From NCBI RefSeq assembly GCF_002127325.2, contig NC_035443.2:30865930-30929929 (forward strand): a DNA stretch of 64,000 bases. The letters are read 5' to 3'. Positions 1-13,695 of the stretch are shown one piece after another (within the stretch, counting starts at the first letter, position 1; each line of letters begins with the position of its first letter). The stretch comes from Helianthus annuus (taxonomy: Eukaryota > Streptophyta > Magnoliopsida > Asterales > Asteraceae). Below the pieces are notes generated by a model, which did not search any database, was not told the DNA's origin, and saw nothing but the letters and a program-made list of their open reading frames with translations. A program made the position numbers and the translations under genes.

Positions 1-702
1 CGCTGAATATCCTGGATGTTATTAAGATTGGCCGACGTCACGTGGCTTTGAATTTCTGGTGCCAGCCCCTTGAGATACAACTCTATACGCCTGATAGGAG
101 GGTCCACCATAGTTGGACACAGCACGGCCAGCTCGTTTGACCTTTTAGTATAGGCTTCAATTTCCGACCCAGTCATCTTCAAATGAAAGAACTCCACCTC
201 TAACTTGTGGATGTCATCTCGCGTGCAGTATTCCCGTTTGATCAGCTCTTTGAAATCATTCCAAGGAGTGGCGTTAGCAGCTGCCAATCCTAAGAGTTGA
301 ACTTGCGCATTCCACCAAGTCAGCGCGATTCCTTCCAGTGTTCCAGTGGCGTACTTCACCCTACGAGCCTCAGGGCATTCACACATTTCAAACACCGACT
401 CGAGCTTTTCGAACCAGTGGAGGAGTCCTACCGCTCCCTCCGTGCCACTGAAGGTACTTGGACGACAATCCATGAAATTCTTGAAGGTGCAGACAGGTGG
501 CTGAGCATGTTGACCTATTGTGCATACGAATGGGACAATATTAAGCACGAGAGTTGGTTTATGAATGTAGGATCTAAAGATCCTAGCGGAAATCACGACT
601 ACAGGGTATGCTACCTGCTTGTGCGGCTGCAAGCGCCGCAGCAACCTGTTCGTTGATGAGAGCCGTCAACTGGGCTTGTGTCAAGTTAATACGTCCAGCC
701 AT
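1..702 (-). pseudogene. Ty3/gypsy gag, 5' part, frame-broken
   Basis: Read on the minus strand, positions about 475 down to 1 encode a capsid-type retrotransposon gag domain. It has the WFEKLESVFEMCECP block, then TWWNAQVQLLGLAAANATPW and YLKGLAPEIQSHV, all typical of plant Ty3/gypsy Gag. The likely start ATG is at 702-700 (MAGRINLTQAQLTALINEQV). That frame meets a stop within about 40 codons, and the capsid block lies in another frame, so the copy is damaged by at least one frameshift. The rest of gag-pol would lie beyond position 1. The PBS and LTR follow at 1006-5140. Family call is from remembered gag motifs; the lineage (Tekay-like chromovirus?) is a guess. Confidence 0.8.
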
Positions 703-1005
703 TGATCTTCATATCAAAGGCAACATAAGTGAGAAAAGTTCGCGAAAGTGTGATGACAGAAGAAAGCAAGCACATAAGTGTTTTCGAGCAATAGCATATA
801 ATAGGCAATGTAATCTAAGCATACCACGAGCAAAGTTCTATGTAATTCTAGCATGTAGGCAATAAACATAAACCATATTACCTAGGATGTTGAGTCTTGC
901 ACGTGGAGCGAAGCGTCGTTGTGGATCGTAGGGCACTGTTCTGGTTATAGTCTGGTTTTAATAAAAACGTTTTCCCCATATTAAAACCAAGTTCTCTATA
1001 ACCAA

Positions 1006-1019
1006 TGGCTCTGATACCA
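1006..1019 (-). promoter_or_regulatory. Primer-binding site (initiator tRNA-Met type)
   Basis: On the minus strand this reads TGGTATCAGAGCCA, the standard plant PBS complementary to the 3' end of initiator tRNA-Met. It sits three bases inside the LTR edge at 1023. This fixes the element's orientation as minus and marks the LTR to its right as the 5' LTR. Confidence 0.9.
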
Positions 1020-1022
1020 ATC

Positions 1023-4000
1023 TGTCACACCCCCAAAATCCACAAGCGGAGTATCACCGCATGGAGGCGTGACTGACCAGGATCCAGCCACCAATCATTT
1101 TGAACCATGTATTTAAAATAAATAAAATCCAACCACGCAATATAATTGGTGTTCAAAAACAAGTTAACCAAGTTCAAATTAAACAGCGGAAGCAATAAAG
1201 TTAAAACCAAAACATAAGTTCAATAAGTTTAAATGTTAACATGGCACACAACGGTCCATGTCCCACAACGACTCCTCCTGCTCGTGCAAGCTCCATAGAT
1301 ACCTAACGACCTGCAAGGCATGTAACAACAAATCAACAACAAAGTTGAGCGAGTTCACAGTTGGTGTTCATTATTAAGTTGTTTCAAAACCAGGAGTTCA
1401 TTTGTAAGTTGTAAGTTAATCTGTTTACCCTGTTTCCCAAACATATCCATAGTTGGTGGGGGCTTCCCCATGTTAACCACTAGACCCGTTTACCATATCG
1501 ACCACTGACTAAAGTAAGTTGGTGCCCTGACGTCAATGTCTATCATCATTGACTAGTGCCCAGATCCATTAGTTCACGCCCGTCCTCTGCGGCACGGTGT
1601 GAGGCTTGTCAAACCTAAATAGCGCTATCTAACTAATGACCCGCTCGCCATTGGCCCGGCGATTAAGTCGATATAAAAGGAGGGACTTCATGATAGAGAG
1701 TTTTGGTCTAGTATCCGTGTTGTCACCCTTCAGTAAAGAGGGTATGTACTGTAACACCTCGAATTTTTGTGTCCAATAATATGTTAACACGTGTCATTTG
1801 TTTATACGTGGCATCGATATTAAATAAAGGACTAATTTTGACAAACCTTGAAAGTATATAAATTCGAGGGTTATAAATGTCAACAAGGGTAAATATACTG
1901 TATAGTAACCCTAAATAACGCTTGTACCTTCAAACGAATAAATCATAGATCGTACGGAAGCGAAACGCGGAAGAAAGTGAGAGATTACGAGCTACAGGGG
2001 TTAACTGTGTCAACATGTTTAATTATACCTCTGAGTGACCCTTTAACGTTCCCAAGGCTTCGTAACAGTATTATACGCTCACTAGAATATACTGTATAAA
2101 TCCCGCGAAGTTCCGTCTTAAAACGAGAGAGTTATACTCAAATTCGTATGAGAAGGGTTAAAAGCGTCAACAGTGAAAGTTAAGGCTTTCCAAATAATTA
2201 ATAAACTAGCCGGGGACTTAATAAGGCGGGTAAATAACACGAGGCCCCTATCGGTAAATAACCGAGGGCCAAACCGCAAAGTTACCCCTTCAAACCCGAA
2301 AGGTCAGGTAAATCATTACGAAAGATTTCGTTATTAATTACCAGGATTTCGTAATCATTTCAAAAGATTTTAAAAATCTGAAAAAACAGGCCTCTCGCGA
2401 CCCGCGTGAAGGTTAAGCTTAAGTGTAGGCGGGCCGCGAGCCTCCTAAATTACACGCCTGATATTTGAATATTAGGCGACCCGCATTAAACGAACACGGG
2501 ACTCCCATGCGGGCCGCGTGGGACACCCAGATGCAGAATTGTTGTAGTTTCTTGCCTTTTGGAGCTTGTGAACGATCATACACATAATTAATGGAGCATG
2601 GGCGCCCCCTACTCGACCCATATCCCTTAGGGACACCTGCCCATGATCCATGATCAGTATAGGCCAATGTGGAATGATCTTGGGGTTCATTTTTCACTAT
2701 AAAAGGACATGTTGTGGTTACAACATTCACACAACTCAAAACACAATTACTGATCATTCTAAGAAGCTCCCAAGCACCCATCTCTACTCTATAAGCAAGA
2801 CTCAACTTCTGTAAGTGATCTAACCCTTTGTGGTTTCACATTTCCTTAGTAAATGGCTAAAAACCAAACCGTCGTAAATACGGTTTGACTTTAAAATAAC
2901 TCAGTAATGGATCAGTCTTATGACGAATCAAAAGTGGTTATGAGTTGGTATTTATGTGGGTAATAAACCTCTAAAAAAGGTTCCCCCTGATCATCACTCT
3001 AACTATGTCAAATATCGAGTCAAACGTGCGGTTAAAAAGTCAACAGAAAGCTATTTTAGCGATTTATGCATAATCTGTAATGTATATGTTATGAAACCTG
3101 TTTTGACACTTATAAAACATGATATTAAGTATATAAACTTGTTTGCGCTCGTTTGAATCGATCATTTGCTATATTGAACCGGTTCGGAGCCGAATGTCGC
3201 AAAAGTTTGACTTTTGCATTGACTTCAGTTCTGACCCGTTTTAGTGAGGTATAGATATGCCTTAGGACTCTCTTAGGACCAGGTCACATGTCGGTATAAA
3301 CCTCTGTGATCGGTTCATGAGTTATCCGAGTCTTTTGCGCATTTCCGTCATTCGCCTAAAAGTTGACCGTAACGGCCTTTTGAAATTAAAACGAGTATTT
3401 CGGACACGTGAACGGACCAGAACCTTGCTTATTAAATTATAAGCATGTCCTTAAAGTTTCACGTCAATCCGAGGTCTAGAATGAGAGTTATGCTAAATGG
3501 CGCATTTAAAGTAAACTTTAGTAATTAACGGCGCAATTAGCATAACACCTATCTAAACCAAGATGTCGTCACCAAAACTTTTACCCACTGTATTAAAATA
3601 ATATTTTGGGAATTTTAAAGATTTTTAATAATTTTTACCTCGCTCATAACCTGCGGTTATGGCTACGGTTCGGTAAATACCGAATATGCCCTTTTCGGCC
3701 AAAACATGAGTTCTACAAGGTCTTTTGACCCGATTCTAGTTGCTACTGATTTTAAATAATAAATAAAGTATTTTAAGCTTTATAAGCTGTTCGGGAAACT
3801 CAGATTTCCTGTAGAAACTCGAAAAGCTCTTTAAAAGTCTTTAAAATGACCGAAAAGCCCCTACGGGGCATAATATTAACTTAAACTCGTTACGGGCGTC
3901 ACGGAAGGTATCCTACTGATACCACAACCTATTTAAGGCATATTGACTTAGGAAATAAGCGTACGGCTCTCATGGTTAACCGTTTCGCCTATTGCGCGCA

Positions 4001-5140
4001 CGGTTCGGCTTATGAAACTAGTTTTCATAAATTAGCCGATACGGGTCAAAAATATTATTTGAACCCCAAAATCCAGAGTGTGAACCATAAACCCGTATAA
4101 AACAAGTCTCTGAACTTGTTGGGTCAGAATCACACTCCATTCTCGGTTTTCGCCTTTTCGCGCGATTAAACCATATCTATATATATCGGAACCAACCGGT
4201 CTAGGCTACGGCCATTATAACGACTCGTTAGGATTCTAAGAGGTTAATTAAAACCTTCGTTCCAGATTAGGAGCCCCAGTAAAAGCTATCGGTGATTTAA
4301 TCCAAATTAAGGAAATATACTTGCAAAGGTAAATACTTTAACTTATTTCCCCTATATGGGCTTGGGTTACGGTATATTAATACCGCTTGATTGAGCATTA
4401 TATTCTTCCATCGCTTAGGTGGTTAATTAAATAATATGATTGGCTCATTTAAACAGTTTTGTTTCTTAAAAGCCTTTGGGGGGTTTAATGACCGTTGTCC
4501 CGGATATCCTTGGCATCATTTTACGAAATGGCCACGACCATCGACATCCCGGTGTAGGCGTACACCCGGTATATAGTGTCGACATTAAATTAAAAGACGT
4601 AGCCGTTGGTTTTTATACTACGGTTTTACGCAATGTGGTGTGTCTATAAATCTTTAACCCGGCACGACCCGGGCTACTGAACGCATAAAAGAACATGTAA
4701 AACGTTCACAAGATTTTATTATAATTTTCCCAAGTTATAAAAGAGTTTGTGCCTTGTGCATTCAAATCAATTTTAATAAACATTTTCAAATGTGTCAGTT
4801 GAATGTATTTACCGGTGTAAACTGACGTATTTTCCCCAAAAAGATTAAGTGCAGGTACTATACGAAATGGGCTGGTATAGGCGTCCTAAGCATCGTACAT
4901 AGTCTCGCAAACTCGATGCTGCATCTGAATGAACAATATTTATGATTTTTGATCCGCTGTGGATATATTCAACTTCTGTAATACATTTGATATTACAACC
5001 AGAGGTTGAAGTTTATATATTTATCTTATGCTTCCGCTGTGCATTATATAATTGTGTGGTTTGACTATATTGTTACCAACATCGTCACGGTAATCCCCAC
5101 CGGGCCCACCGGTGAGACACGTGGAAATCGGGGTGTGACT
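1023..5140 (-). mobile_element. 5' LTR of minus-strand Ty3/gypsy element (~4.1 kb)
   Basis: Starts TGTCACACCCCC directly next to the PBS. A matching inverted end, GGGGTGTGAC, occurs at about 5130-5139, so the LTR is about 4.1 kb. The final base is T where A would be expected, so the right edge is less certain than the left. There are no coding domains inside; short open frames here look fortuitous. The segment about 1030-1700 resembles the LTR fragments at 25605-25791 and 41945-42365, so the family is repeated in the window. The target-site duplication cannot be tested because the 3' LTR is outside. Confidence 0.65.
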
Positions 5141-6204
5141 TTATTCTTATAAAGAAGCAACATGTTATTGCATATATGTGTTGTAAGTTGAGCTTAGGGT
5201 GTTTTTCAAAAAAAAAAAAAACCTTTTGTGGTTCAGATTGATCCATTTGTCACTCCCTCATCACAATTATCTTTATCAAAAATATCTGCTTCTACTCCCT
5301 CTCTCTCTCACCATTCCTCTCGATCTCCATCTCTATCCGAGTATTGTGTCCATCTCCCCATCTGAGAACTCTCCATCAGGTAATGTTTCACTTCTTCATA
5401 TTTATGGTTGTCATTCTTCATATTTATGGTTGTCATGTGTTTGTGTTTAAGTGTCATCTTTGTTAGACTTTCCAAGTTGCTTTAGGGCTCCCACTTTTGT
5501 CATTTCAAGGGCTTTGTCTTCATTGAAATCATGTGTTCTTGAAATCAAAATAAACCCTTGAAGAATTACCTAATTAATGCTTCAAAGATTTTGATGTGGG
5601 CTTACAATGTTGCAAACAAATCACAAAATCCCAATTTTCATTATTTACATACGAAACCCGTGTCCGACGTCATCACCGAACAACAACCGTTTTTCTTCCC
5701 GGAAAACCACCACCGTCAACTCATGAAGACGTCACCGAACAGCGGCTGTTTTTTCTTCCCGGAAAACCACCACCACCGTCAACTCATCCAAATTTTCTCC
5801 CCTAAACCCCAACCATTTTGCTCCTTTTTACACAAATCAAAACCCCACATTTCCCGACTAAATAGTAACACTAATAACAACCTTTTCCGGCGGTTATACT
5901 CGCCTCCGTTTGAAGCCTTTTCTTAGGCGGCACGAGCACCAATCAACCTCCGATTACTCCACCAAAATTAATATAATGTGGTACCAGTATTTTTGTTGAA
6001 TAGGCAAAAAACTAATATGACTACCAGTATGGTTGGTATTCTTGACAAAAACTCATTCCCTAAACGAACCATAGTAACATATGATGTCATTTTAGTCGTA
6101 GCTTCATAACAATAAAAAAACATATATCTGAAGAGAAAGTGGGCTCACCTGCCAATCCAAAATGTGAGTAACGTTGCGGTGGTAGGCTTAGGTTTAGAGA
6201 CTGA
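5141..6204. other. Intergenic, no supported gene
   Basis: AT-rich spacer next to the gypsy LTR. An open frame at 5558-5926 (+, 122 aa) contains a short internal duplication (FFFPENHHRQL and FFFPENHHHRQL), but I recognise no domain or splice structure. It is not called as a gene. Confidence 0.5.
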
Positions 6205-6206
<2 letters not shown>

Positions 6207-6255
<49 letters not shown>

Positions 6256-6273
6256 TGTGTGTGTGTGTGTGTG
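6207..6273. repeat. (GA)n(GT)n compound microsatellite
   Basis: An uninterrupted GA run of about 45 bp is followed by a GT run of about 20 bp. The open frame across it on the minus strand (poly Ser-Leu, Thr-His) is a product of the repeat. Confidence 0.95.
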
Positions 6274-6387
6274 TGATGGGAGAAAGTAAAGGGGGAAAAT
6301 TAATTATGTGGAGAATGAAGGATCTGAAGATAGATAAAATGGAAATTGGGGAAAATTGGGAGCCACTCAATATAATCATATTACTTT

Positions 6388-6690
6388 AGAGTTAATTACT
6401 CTTTTCGTCCCTATGGTTTGTTAAAAATCACTATTTCAATCCATTAGTTTAAAAATTATGATTTCAGTCCCTGTGGTTTCACTTTCGTAACCATTTCAGT
6501 CCCTGTGGTTTCACTTTCGTAACCATTTCAATCCATTATTCTGTTAAGTACAGGGACTGAAATGGTTACGAGGTGGACTGAAATGGTTAGGAAAATGAAA
6601 CCACAGGGACTGAAATCGCAATTTTTTAAACTAATGGACTGAAATAGTGATTTTTGACAAACCATAGGGACGAAAACAGTAATTAACTCT
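6388..6690. mobile_element. 303-bp foldback MITE with 8-bp TSD
   Basis: The ends are inverted repeats (AGAGTTAATTACT at the left, AGTAATTAACTCT at the right). The arms continue for more than 100 bp with the TCCCTGTGGTTT motif common in plant MITEs. The flanks carry the direct repeat ATTACTTT at 6380-6387 and 6691-6698, an 8-bp target-site duplication. That size suits hAT, or Mutator if one more base is counted. There is no coding capacity. Confidence 0.88.
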
Positions 6691-6698
6691 ATTACTTT

Positions 6699-8282
6699 AT
6701 AACAAAAACTTTTATACTAATTTAATTTATCTTTATACAATACTAACAGATTAAAACTGTGAAACAATAGGTTAAGAGTAACTATTAATTTTACTATTTT
6801 TTTATGAAAACAAATTATGTTTCATCACATTTAAAAGAAATATATCATTTGCTAGCGTAGTTATGTCACGCTGCTTTTCTAGAAGATTTTAAAAGGAAGC
6901 TATCTTAAAATATCTAAAAATAAATTACATTTTTCTAATTAGAAAAAAAGTATTTTCTCAAAGATGCCTAATTTCATTATTTGACCTCTGAGATATAACT
7001 TGAACTCCATTTTCCTAGGTAAGGGATGGTGTTTATGATTTTGGTAAATATTTCATATCACTATTGGTCATCTTTCTCTATAGACCAAAAGTCACATTTT
7101 AAGGATGTTAACCAACTACCTAACTATGAGTACATAGCCTTCATATGGAAAAACAATTCAGTGATACAGTGTTACATATGATATGCAAAGCCACTCAATG
7201 TTGGTTACTCAAATGTAATCTACATGTTTAATTGAAGTCACGACTTCTCACCCACCACATTCCCCCACGGTATAGAGGATCACAAGCCCTAGAACCGTAT
7301 AGGCGTTCTTAGCGTTAATGAGTTAGTCATAGATTAAAAAAGATGATTCTTGAATATGATGTATGTTGTATAAAAATAAAAAAATAGATGACATGCTGTA
7401 GGTCGATTAGGTCTATGATCATGGTGCCTAAATGGTCAGAAGTCTTAGTTAAGTCACATGGAAGTCTTATAAAGGTTTGATGTTATGTTGGGTTAGATTA
7501 TTTTGCGTCTGATACCAAACTAACGTAAATTTTGTTTGAAGTTCAATAATAAAAGAACCGTTTGTTTTAGGTTCATTTTCTATTCTTGTAATTATCTTCG
7601 AAGCCCAATAATACAATCGTTTATTTGTTTTATCAATTTCTTTGGTGGCGATCAATATAGTTCAATGAACAGCAAATGATAAAAAGTTCAAAAAGTTTTA
7701 AAGACATAAATGTCATTTTAGTCGCATTTTCTCATGGTGTACAACAAAACAATCTTCAAGTCATCAGTAGTGCATGTTGCCATTACCACCAACCACCCCT
7801 AACCCAAAAATCAACATAGCAAAAAGGACTCAGCCTGATTCGCCAGGTATATAACCGTACAAAATGATCGCCAATTGTGTGTAGCTTAATACATCATCAC
7901 CGTACAAAATGGCTAACTAACTCACTCTATTAGTTTTTTCTTATTTACTTGCTCCAGACTCTAGCCAGACTGCAAAGAGAAGGCGCAAGGCATAATACGA
8001 TAGAACACCCCTTTTGGAAATGCTGAAGACTTAGAAGACATAGCAGCAAGAACACACCAAAATATAACTTTGGGTCGAGTTATTCGACTAACAGCCTTAC
8101 TGTTAGTAATATAACTTGCCAACATAACCACTTGACAAACTTTTGTATATAACTTGCCTACGCAGCATACCTATTGTAGAAACTTTTGTATAACATAGCT
8201 ACGTAGGTTGCATGATGTGGATGGTAGAAAAACCATATATCTTCGGCTGCAGGTAATATATATAGATATATATTATATATAT
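6699..8282. other. Intergenic, mostly unassigned AT-rich DNA
   Basis: No exon-like or transposon domain was recognised. A 62-codon open frame at 7467-7655 (-) has no recognisable features. Short TA runs lie near 8259-8282, just before the Helitron end. Confidence 0.5.
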
Positions 8283-8323
8283 AAACTGCCACCCGTCGCA
8301 TTGCGGCGGGTAATATTCCTAGT
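8283..8323 (+). mobile_element. Helitron 3' terminus
   Basis: A GC-rich hairpin (ACCCGTCGC, loop, GCGGCGGGT) is followed after about 10 bases by CTAGT and then T. This is the hairpin-CTRRT end with A^T insertion diagnostic of Helitrons. The 5' TC end was not located, so element length is unknown; no Rep/helicase coding is visible nearby. Confidence 0.7.
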
Positions 8324-9060
8324 TATTTCATCAATTAGCAACACGTAGGATTTAATAAAAAAAATGAAATGAACGAGTTTTTTTTTTTATCTCAAAGTTA
8401 CGGGTTGTCACAAACAACGCTGATACGAACACATGTGTTTCGAAATAGGCTTTGTTCTTGGTTTAATGAAGTTACACGTAACATCTACTTATATTCAGAT
8501 TTAAACAATGCCCGCCTCAACTGAGATAACGGACATCCATCAAGCTCAAAAAGAAAACTTGTGTTTCCCATAGTCACAAAAGATTGCGGTTTGTATTTCG
8601 TATAGCCACCGTTTCCGTAGTAAAAAACGGTTGGGTTTGCACATTCAATCTTCAATACTTCATTAAAATACCACTAGTAGAAGAACCCGACACGTCTTCA
8701 TGTTACGGAGAATGTTATAGAAATTGAAGGAAAAGGAAAAGATTTGTTGAAATCGAATTTGACAACTATGACAGCTTTTTAAAAGTAGCAATCACCTCCA
8801 ATCATTTCCTGGTCAAATCACACACTATAAAGTTTAAAGTTATCGTGTGTTGTAGTTTGGAAAGATGACCGAATATAGATCTGAATAACAAACTGTGGAG
8901 AACTTGTTTGTGTCGGGTTCTTCTGCTAGTTACTCGATCAACGGATTGATCGGTAACATTACTCTACTTGTGCTCCGATTTAAGCGGCGTGTTCCGATCA
9001 ACGTTGTTAAAGGTGATGAAGAGTTTAGAAACCCTAGAATTGTGGTGTTTTTACGGGAAA
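8324..9060. other. Intergenic, unassigned
   Basis: Spacer between the Helitron end and the palindrome cluster. No recognisable gene or repeat was resolved. Confidence 0.45.
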
Positions 9061-9074
9061 AAACGTGATACTTG

Positions 9075-9300
9075 AAAAACATCCATATATACGGCCCGTG
9101 TACATTTGGTAACATAAAAAACCTTTCAAAATAAATCCATTGAGCCGTATAGTTTTTACAAATCGTATACACATGTATACGGCTCGTATAACTATATACG
9201 GGCCGTATATAGTAAAATCAAAAAAACATTCTCTGCGCATTTTCCTATTAAAAATCATTCTATACGGGCCGTATAGAATGTATACGGCTCATATACAATA
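9075..9300. repeat. Cluster of TATACGGGCCGTATA-like palindromes
   Basis: About six near-copies of a palindrome centred on ACGGGCCGT or its variant ACGGCTCGT lie within about 225 bp, near 9091, 9143, 9175, 9195, 9262 and 9281. They are separated by AT-rich sequence. The cluster lies about 600 bp upstream of the kinesin start codon and may belong to a decayed transposon end. Confidence 0.7.
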
Positions 9301-9407
9301 GAGATGTGAAAATAAGATATAGAAGGTGTGGGAAGAAGGGACTACAAAAGTATGCAGGTACGGTGGGTGCATCGATTCTACCTAATAATTTAACCAATTA
9401 ACCACAT

Positions 9408-9417
9408 TCCAACGGTC
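9408..9417 (+). promoter_or_regulatory. Candidate MSA (G2/M) element upstream of kinesin
   Basis: The sequence TCCAACGGTC matches YCYAACGGYY, the core of the mitosis-specific activator element bound by three-repeat MYB factors in plants. It lies about 500 bp upstream of the kinesin-14 start codon. A single 10-mer match is weak alone, but it fits a spindle motor expressed at G2/M. Confidence 0.45.
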
Positions 9418-9912
9418 TCCACATTTACTCAAATTTACCTTTTCCTATTTTAATAACCACAACAGTCAATACCACACCTACCAGGCTACCACCACCACCC
9501 ATCAGAACAAAAGGTTAAAAAAATATAATAAAAATAATAATATCAAACAATAAAAAAAATTCAAATTTTTACAATATCCCTTTTATTAATTTAACTTTCT
9601 CCCTTAGATTTCTTCAAATATTTATATTTATTATTACATATAAAAAAACCAAATTCGGTGACAAAGAAAGAGAACAATTTCTCCCAGATAACAGTCACAT
9701 TACCATCGTCTACATCACTGCAAATTCATATTATTCATGATAGTTCTGATCCCAATTTACGGACCCACATCACAACCTTCTTCAGTATCAATTTCTTGGC
9801 TACAAACCCCTCTTTTCTCTGATAAATTTGTCATCTTTTTTGTGGGTTTTTGTTAAAGATCTGAAAAAAAACTTGTGGGTTTTGATGAAAGTGTGTTAAA
9901 GATCTGAAAAGA

Positions 9913-10158
9913 ATGGTGGGTACAGCTAATGGTGGGAAAAGACCCATCACTCCAGTCACACCAGACGCACCAGTCACTCCAAGACAAGCTTTTTCGGTTG
10001 TTAATGGCGGTCAAGATCCGGGTCTGCGCTCCGGACCCGGTAGTGTTAACGGGTCGGGTTGTGGCGGTGGAGGTGGAGGTGTTGGGTTTACTAGAGAACA
10101 AGTTGAGGCTTTGTTGAATATGAAGATCAAAGCTAAAGATAAGTTCAATCTCAAGGTT

Positions 10159-10193
<35 letters not shown>

Positions 10194-13100
10194 CTTGTTA
10201 GCATGTGTAATGTAAATCTTTTTTGTGGGTTTTCAGGAAAAATGTGATTTAATGATGGAGTATATTAAAAAGCTTAGATTGTGTGTTAAATGGTTTCAAG
10301 ATTTTGAAGGGGGGCTTTCTTTAGAACATGAGAAGCTCAAGAAGCTGTTTGAATCAGCAGAAAAGAAGTCCAATGAAATGGGTAAAGATTTTAATATTTG
10401 AATTTAATCTTACTGTTTTTGATAATTAATTAATTAATAATAATTATTAATTTCCCTAATTTGTTCATGTTTTAATTTGTTTGATTGGGTTGTAGAAATG
10501 CTAATGAATGCAAAGGAAGAAGAATTGAGCGCGATCATCGAGGAATTAAGAAATAATTACTCGGTTTTACAAGAGAAATTCACGAAAGAGGAAAGCGAAA
10601 AACTGGTATGATTCGAAATCTCGAATCTAGACTACGAATTCATTATTGGTTGTTAATTACTAGATTTAATTATTGAATATTGAATATTGAATATTGATGG
10701 TTGATCTAATTTTCAGGCTGCAGTTGAAACATTGACGACGGAGAAGAATGCTAGAACGACAGCCGAAATGTCACAAGCTTCCCTCACTGAAGATCTCGAA
10801 AAAGCTCAAGACGAGTGTTCAAGTGCGAATCAGAAGGTTATTATTAAACTGGATCTGAATCTTTAAATTTTAATAGCAATCCATTATGTGACATACTGTA
10901 AATTTTGTCGGTTTTACAGATAATATCACTCAATGATATGTACAAAAGATTACAAGAGTACAACACGGGCTTACAACAATACAACAGTAAGCTGCAAACG
11001 GAGCTTAATCAAACCAGCGAGACCCTAAGCAAAGTGGAACACGAAAAAGCTGCGTTAATGGAGAATTTAAGCAAGTTAAAAGGCCACCACGAGTCTCAAC
11101 AGGCTCAGTTGGCTTCTACCAAAGTCGGTTTTTCAATATCCGTTTACCATTTCACAATCTTTTGCTTATTTTGATCGACGTTTGCTGAACTTTTTGAGTT
11201 GTTTTAGGCGAGTTTAGAAGAATCGATACAGCTAAAAGAAGCTTTAGCTAGTGAAGTTGGTTGTTTGAGAGGGGATTTGCATAAAGTGAGAGAAGATCGT
11301 GATCGACAATTGTCGCTTGTTCAAGATTTAACGGCTGAAGTAGTGCAATATAAAGAATGTACTGGAAAATCGGCTGTGCAGTTGGGTACCCTAACTTCAA
11401 GATCACAAGAGCTCGAGGTTATTTAACACCCGTAAATTTCTTTTTAATATCTTGACTTTGCATAACAGGCAGGTTGTGTAAATTTAGGGGTGTTCAGAAT
11501 TCGATTCGATTATCAAGAATTCAATTTGATTCAATTCAAACTCTAGTCTAGTAAATCGAATACGAATTTATAATTTTAAATTCGATTCGAAATTCGAATT
11601 CAAATTATACATATTTATTAATTATATTTATATATAATACACACGTAGCCCAAATAGCCCGTAATGAATTTAAGTTTTTTTTTTAAATGAAATTGAATCA
11701 AAACGGATTTATCCAAATTCGAATCGAATTGACCAGTTTTAATCGCATTCAAGCAAAAAATAAAGTTATTTGAAAAATTCGATTCGAGTAATTTGAAAAT
11801 TCGTTATTGGATTCGATGAACACCCCTGAATGAGCATAACGGGTCGCAATGAAAATGGTCAAGTTTATTTATTTATTTATTTATTTTTGGATAAGTCGAA
11901 ATGGGCTGGAATGGGCACCAAGATTTTTTTTTTTTTTTAACTCACAAGTGTGTTAAATATTTTTACAAAATTTTGACATGTTAATTTGAACCTTTCGAGA
12001 TTAAGCGGGAACCTAATCGATCTATTTGTTAGTAAATAAATCAAAACTGTCACGTTTATATGTATCTATTAACTTATGCTACACTTGACATTTGTTGTTC
12101 TTAGGCAAAGTGTGCTTCACAAATCGACACGATAAAAAGATTGCAGGAGCGACTTGCTACCGCACAGAAGAAACTGGAGGTATCATATCATCAGATTTTG
12201 GGACCACTTTTGTTTCTATATTTGTAGGTCTGGTTTCAGACTTATATTTGATTTTTTTTTCTGTTGTAGTTATCTGATTTATCGTCAATTGAGACAAGAG
12301 CGGGATACGAAGAAGAGAAAAAACTTAACTCAGAGTTAATAATTCGTTTGGCAGAGGCAGAATCGAAAGTTATCGAAGGAGAAGCCTTGAGAAAAAAGTT
12401 GCATAATACAATATTGGTATGAGTTTCGTTCTTTTTTGTAGAGGGCAAAATGGGCCAGTCGAGCCCGTTTGGTTCGGGTCAAAATGGGTCAAGGTGGGTT
12501 TGACCAGAAACACATTTTGTCCCAGGTTTTCGCAACTTTTATTGACAAGCTATGTGTTAAGTATGATCACAAAATTATTTTTTTTAGAATGTCGGGTAGA
12601 TTTAGTAGATTGTAATTTAGGATTTTAGGGGGCAAACGAGCCGAGCTCGAGCTCGATTAACTTATGAGAGCTCGGCTCGTTTATAATCTATTAATTAGTA
12701 TATTAAATAAAAATAATATAAATAATAGACTCGTTTAGGCTCGCGAGCTCGATAAGTGAAGCTCAGGCTCGTTTACTAAACAAGCTTATTTTTTAGGTTC
12801 GGGCTCGGCTCGTTTACCTGACAACTTTAAATAAGGGGTAAATGTTATTAGATATTAACAAAAAATAATGTTACACTAAGGCTCAACCTGACGAGCTTCA
12901 CATCCCAGGCTCAAGCTTAGGCTCGATAAGTAAACGAGCAGCTTGGCTCGTGCTTGATAAGGCCCGACTTGTTTCGAGCTTTTTCTCGAGCCGATCTCTA
13001 GCAGCTCAGCTCGTTTGTACCCCTAACTGTAAACATTAATAATACACTTTGGGCTAGATGTGTAAACGAGCCGAACTGCTCTTGAGCCTCTAGTTTTCTG

Positions 13101-13664
13101 GTTCATGAAACATATGATTAATTGGTTACCATACAATTCTTACCAAAAATATAATCGCGGCAGGAATTAAAAGGAAACATACGAGTTTTCTGTAGAGTCC
13201 GGCCCCTTTTGTTGGACGAAGGTGTGGAAGATGAAACAAAACCCATTTCTTTCCCGACGACAACGGAAGCTCTTGGCCGAGGCATTGAAGTGTTGCACCA
13301 TGGTATATAACTATACTTTAACTTGTTTAAACTATGTATTTGACTTTTTTTTCATCGTGTTGTTGACTCTTGTGTTTGACTTTTTTTTTACTTGTTGAAT
13401 AGGTCAAACCCATCCTTTTATGTTTGATAAAGTGTTTATGCCTCAAACAACACAAGAAGAGGTGTTTGAAGAAGTATCACAGCTTGTTCAAAGTGCACTT
13501 GACGGTTATAAGGTGATTATGATATTTTCCCAGTTGTGTTTGAATGTTTTTTCCGTTTGATGGTTGCATTCCAAATTTCGGTTATTAGGTGCCCTGTAAA
13601 CTTTTATCTTGTCTTGATATACAAAACGGCATTTTTGTAAAACCGTCATTTGTCAAGTATAATG

Positions 13665-13695
<31 letters not shown>

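Noticed and set aside
5558..5926. 122-codon frame with an internal duplication
   Set aside because: No recognisable domain, splice sites or coding bias; flanked by repeats.
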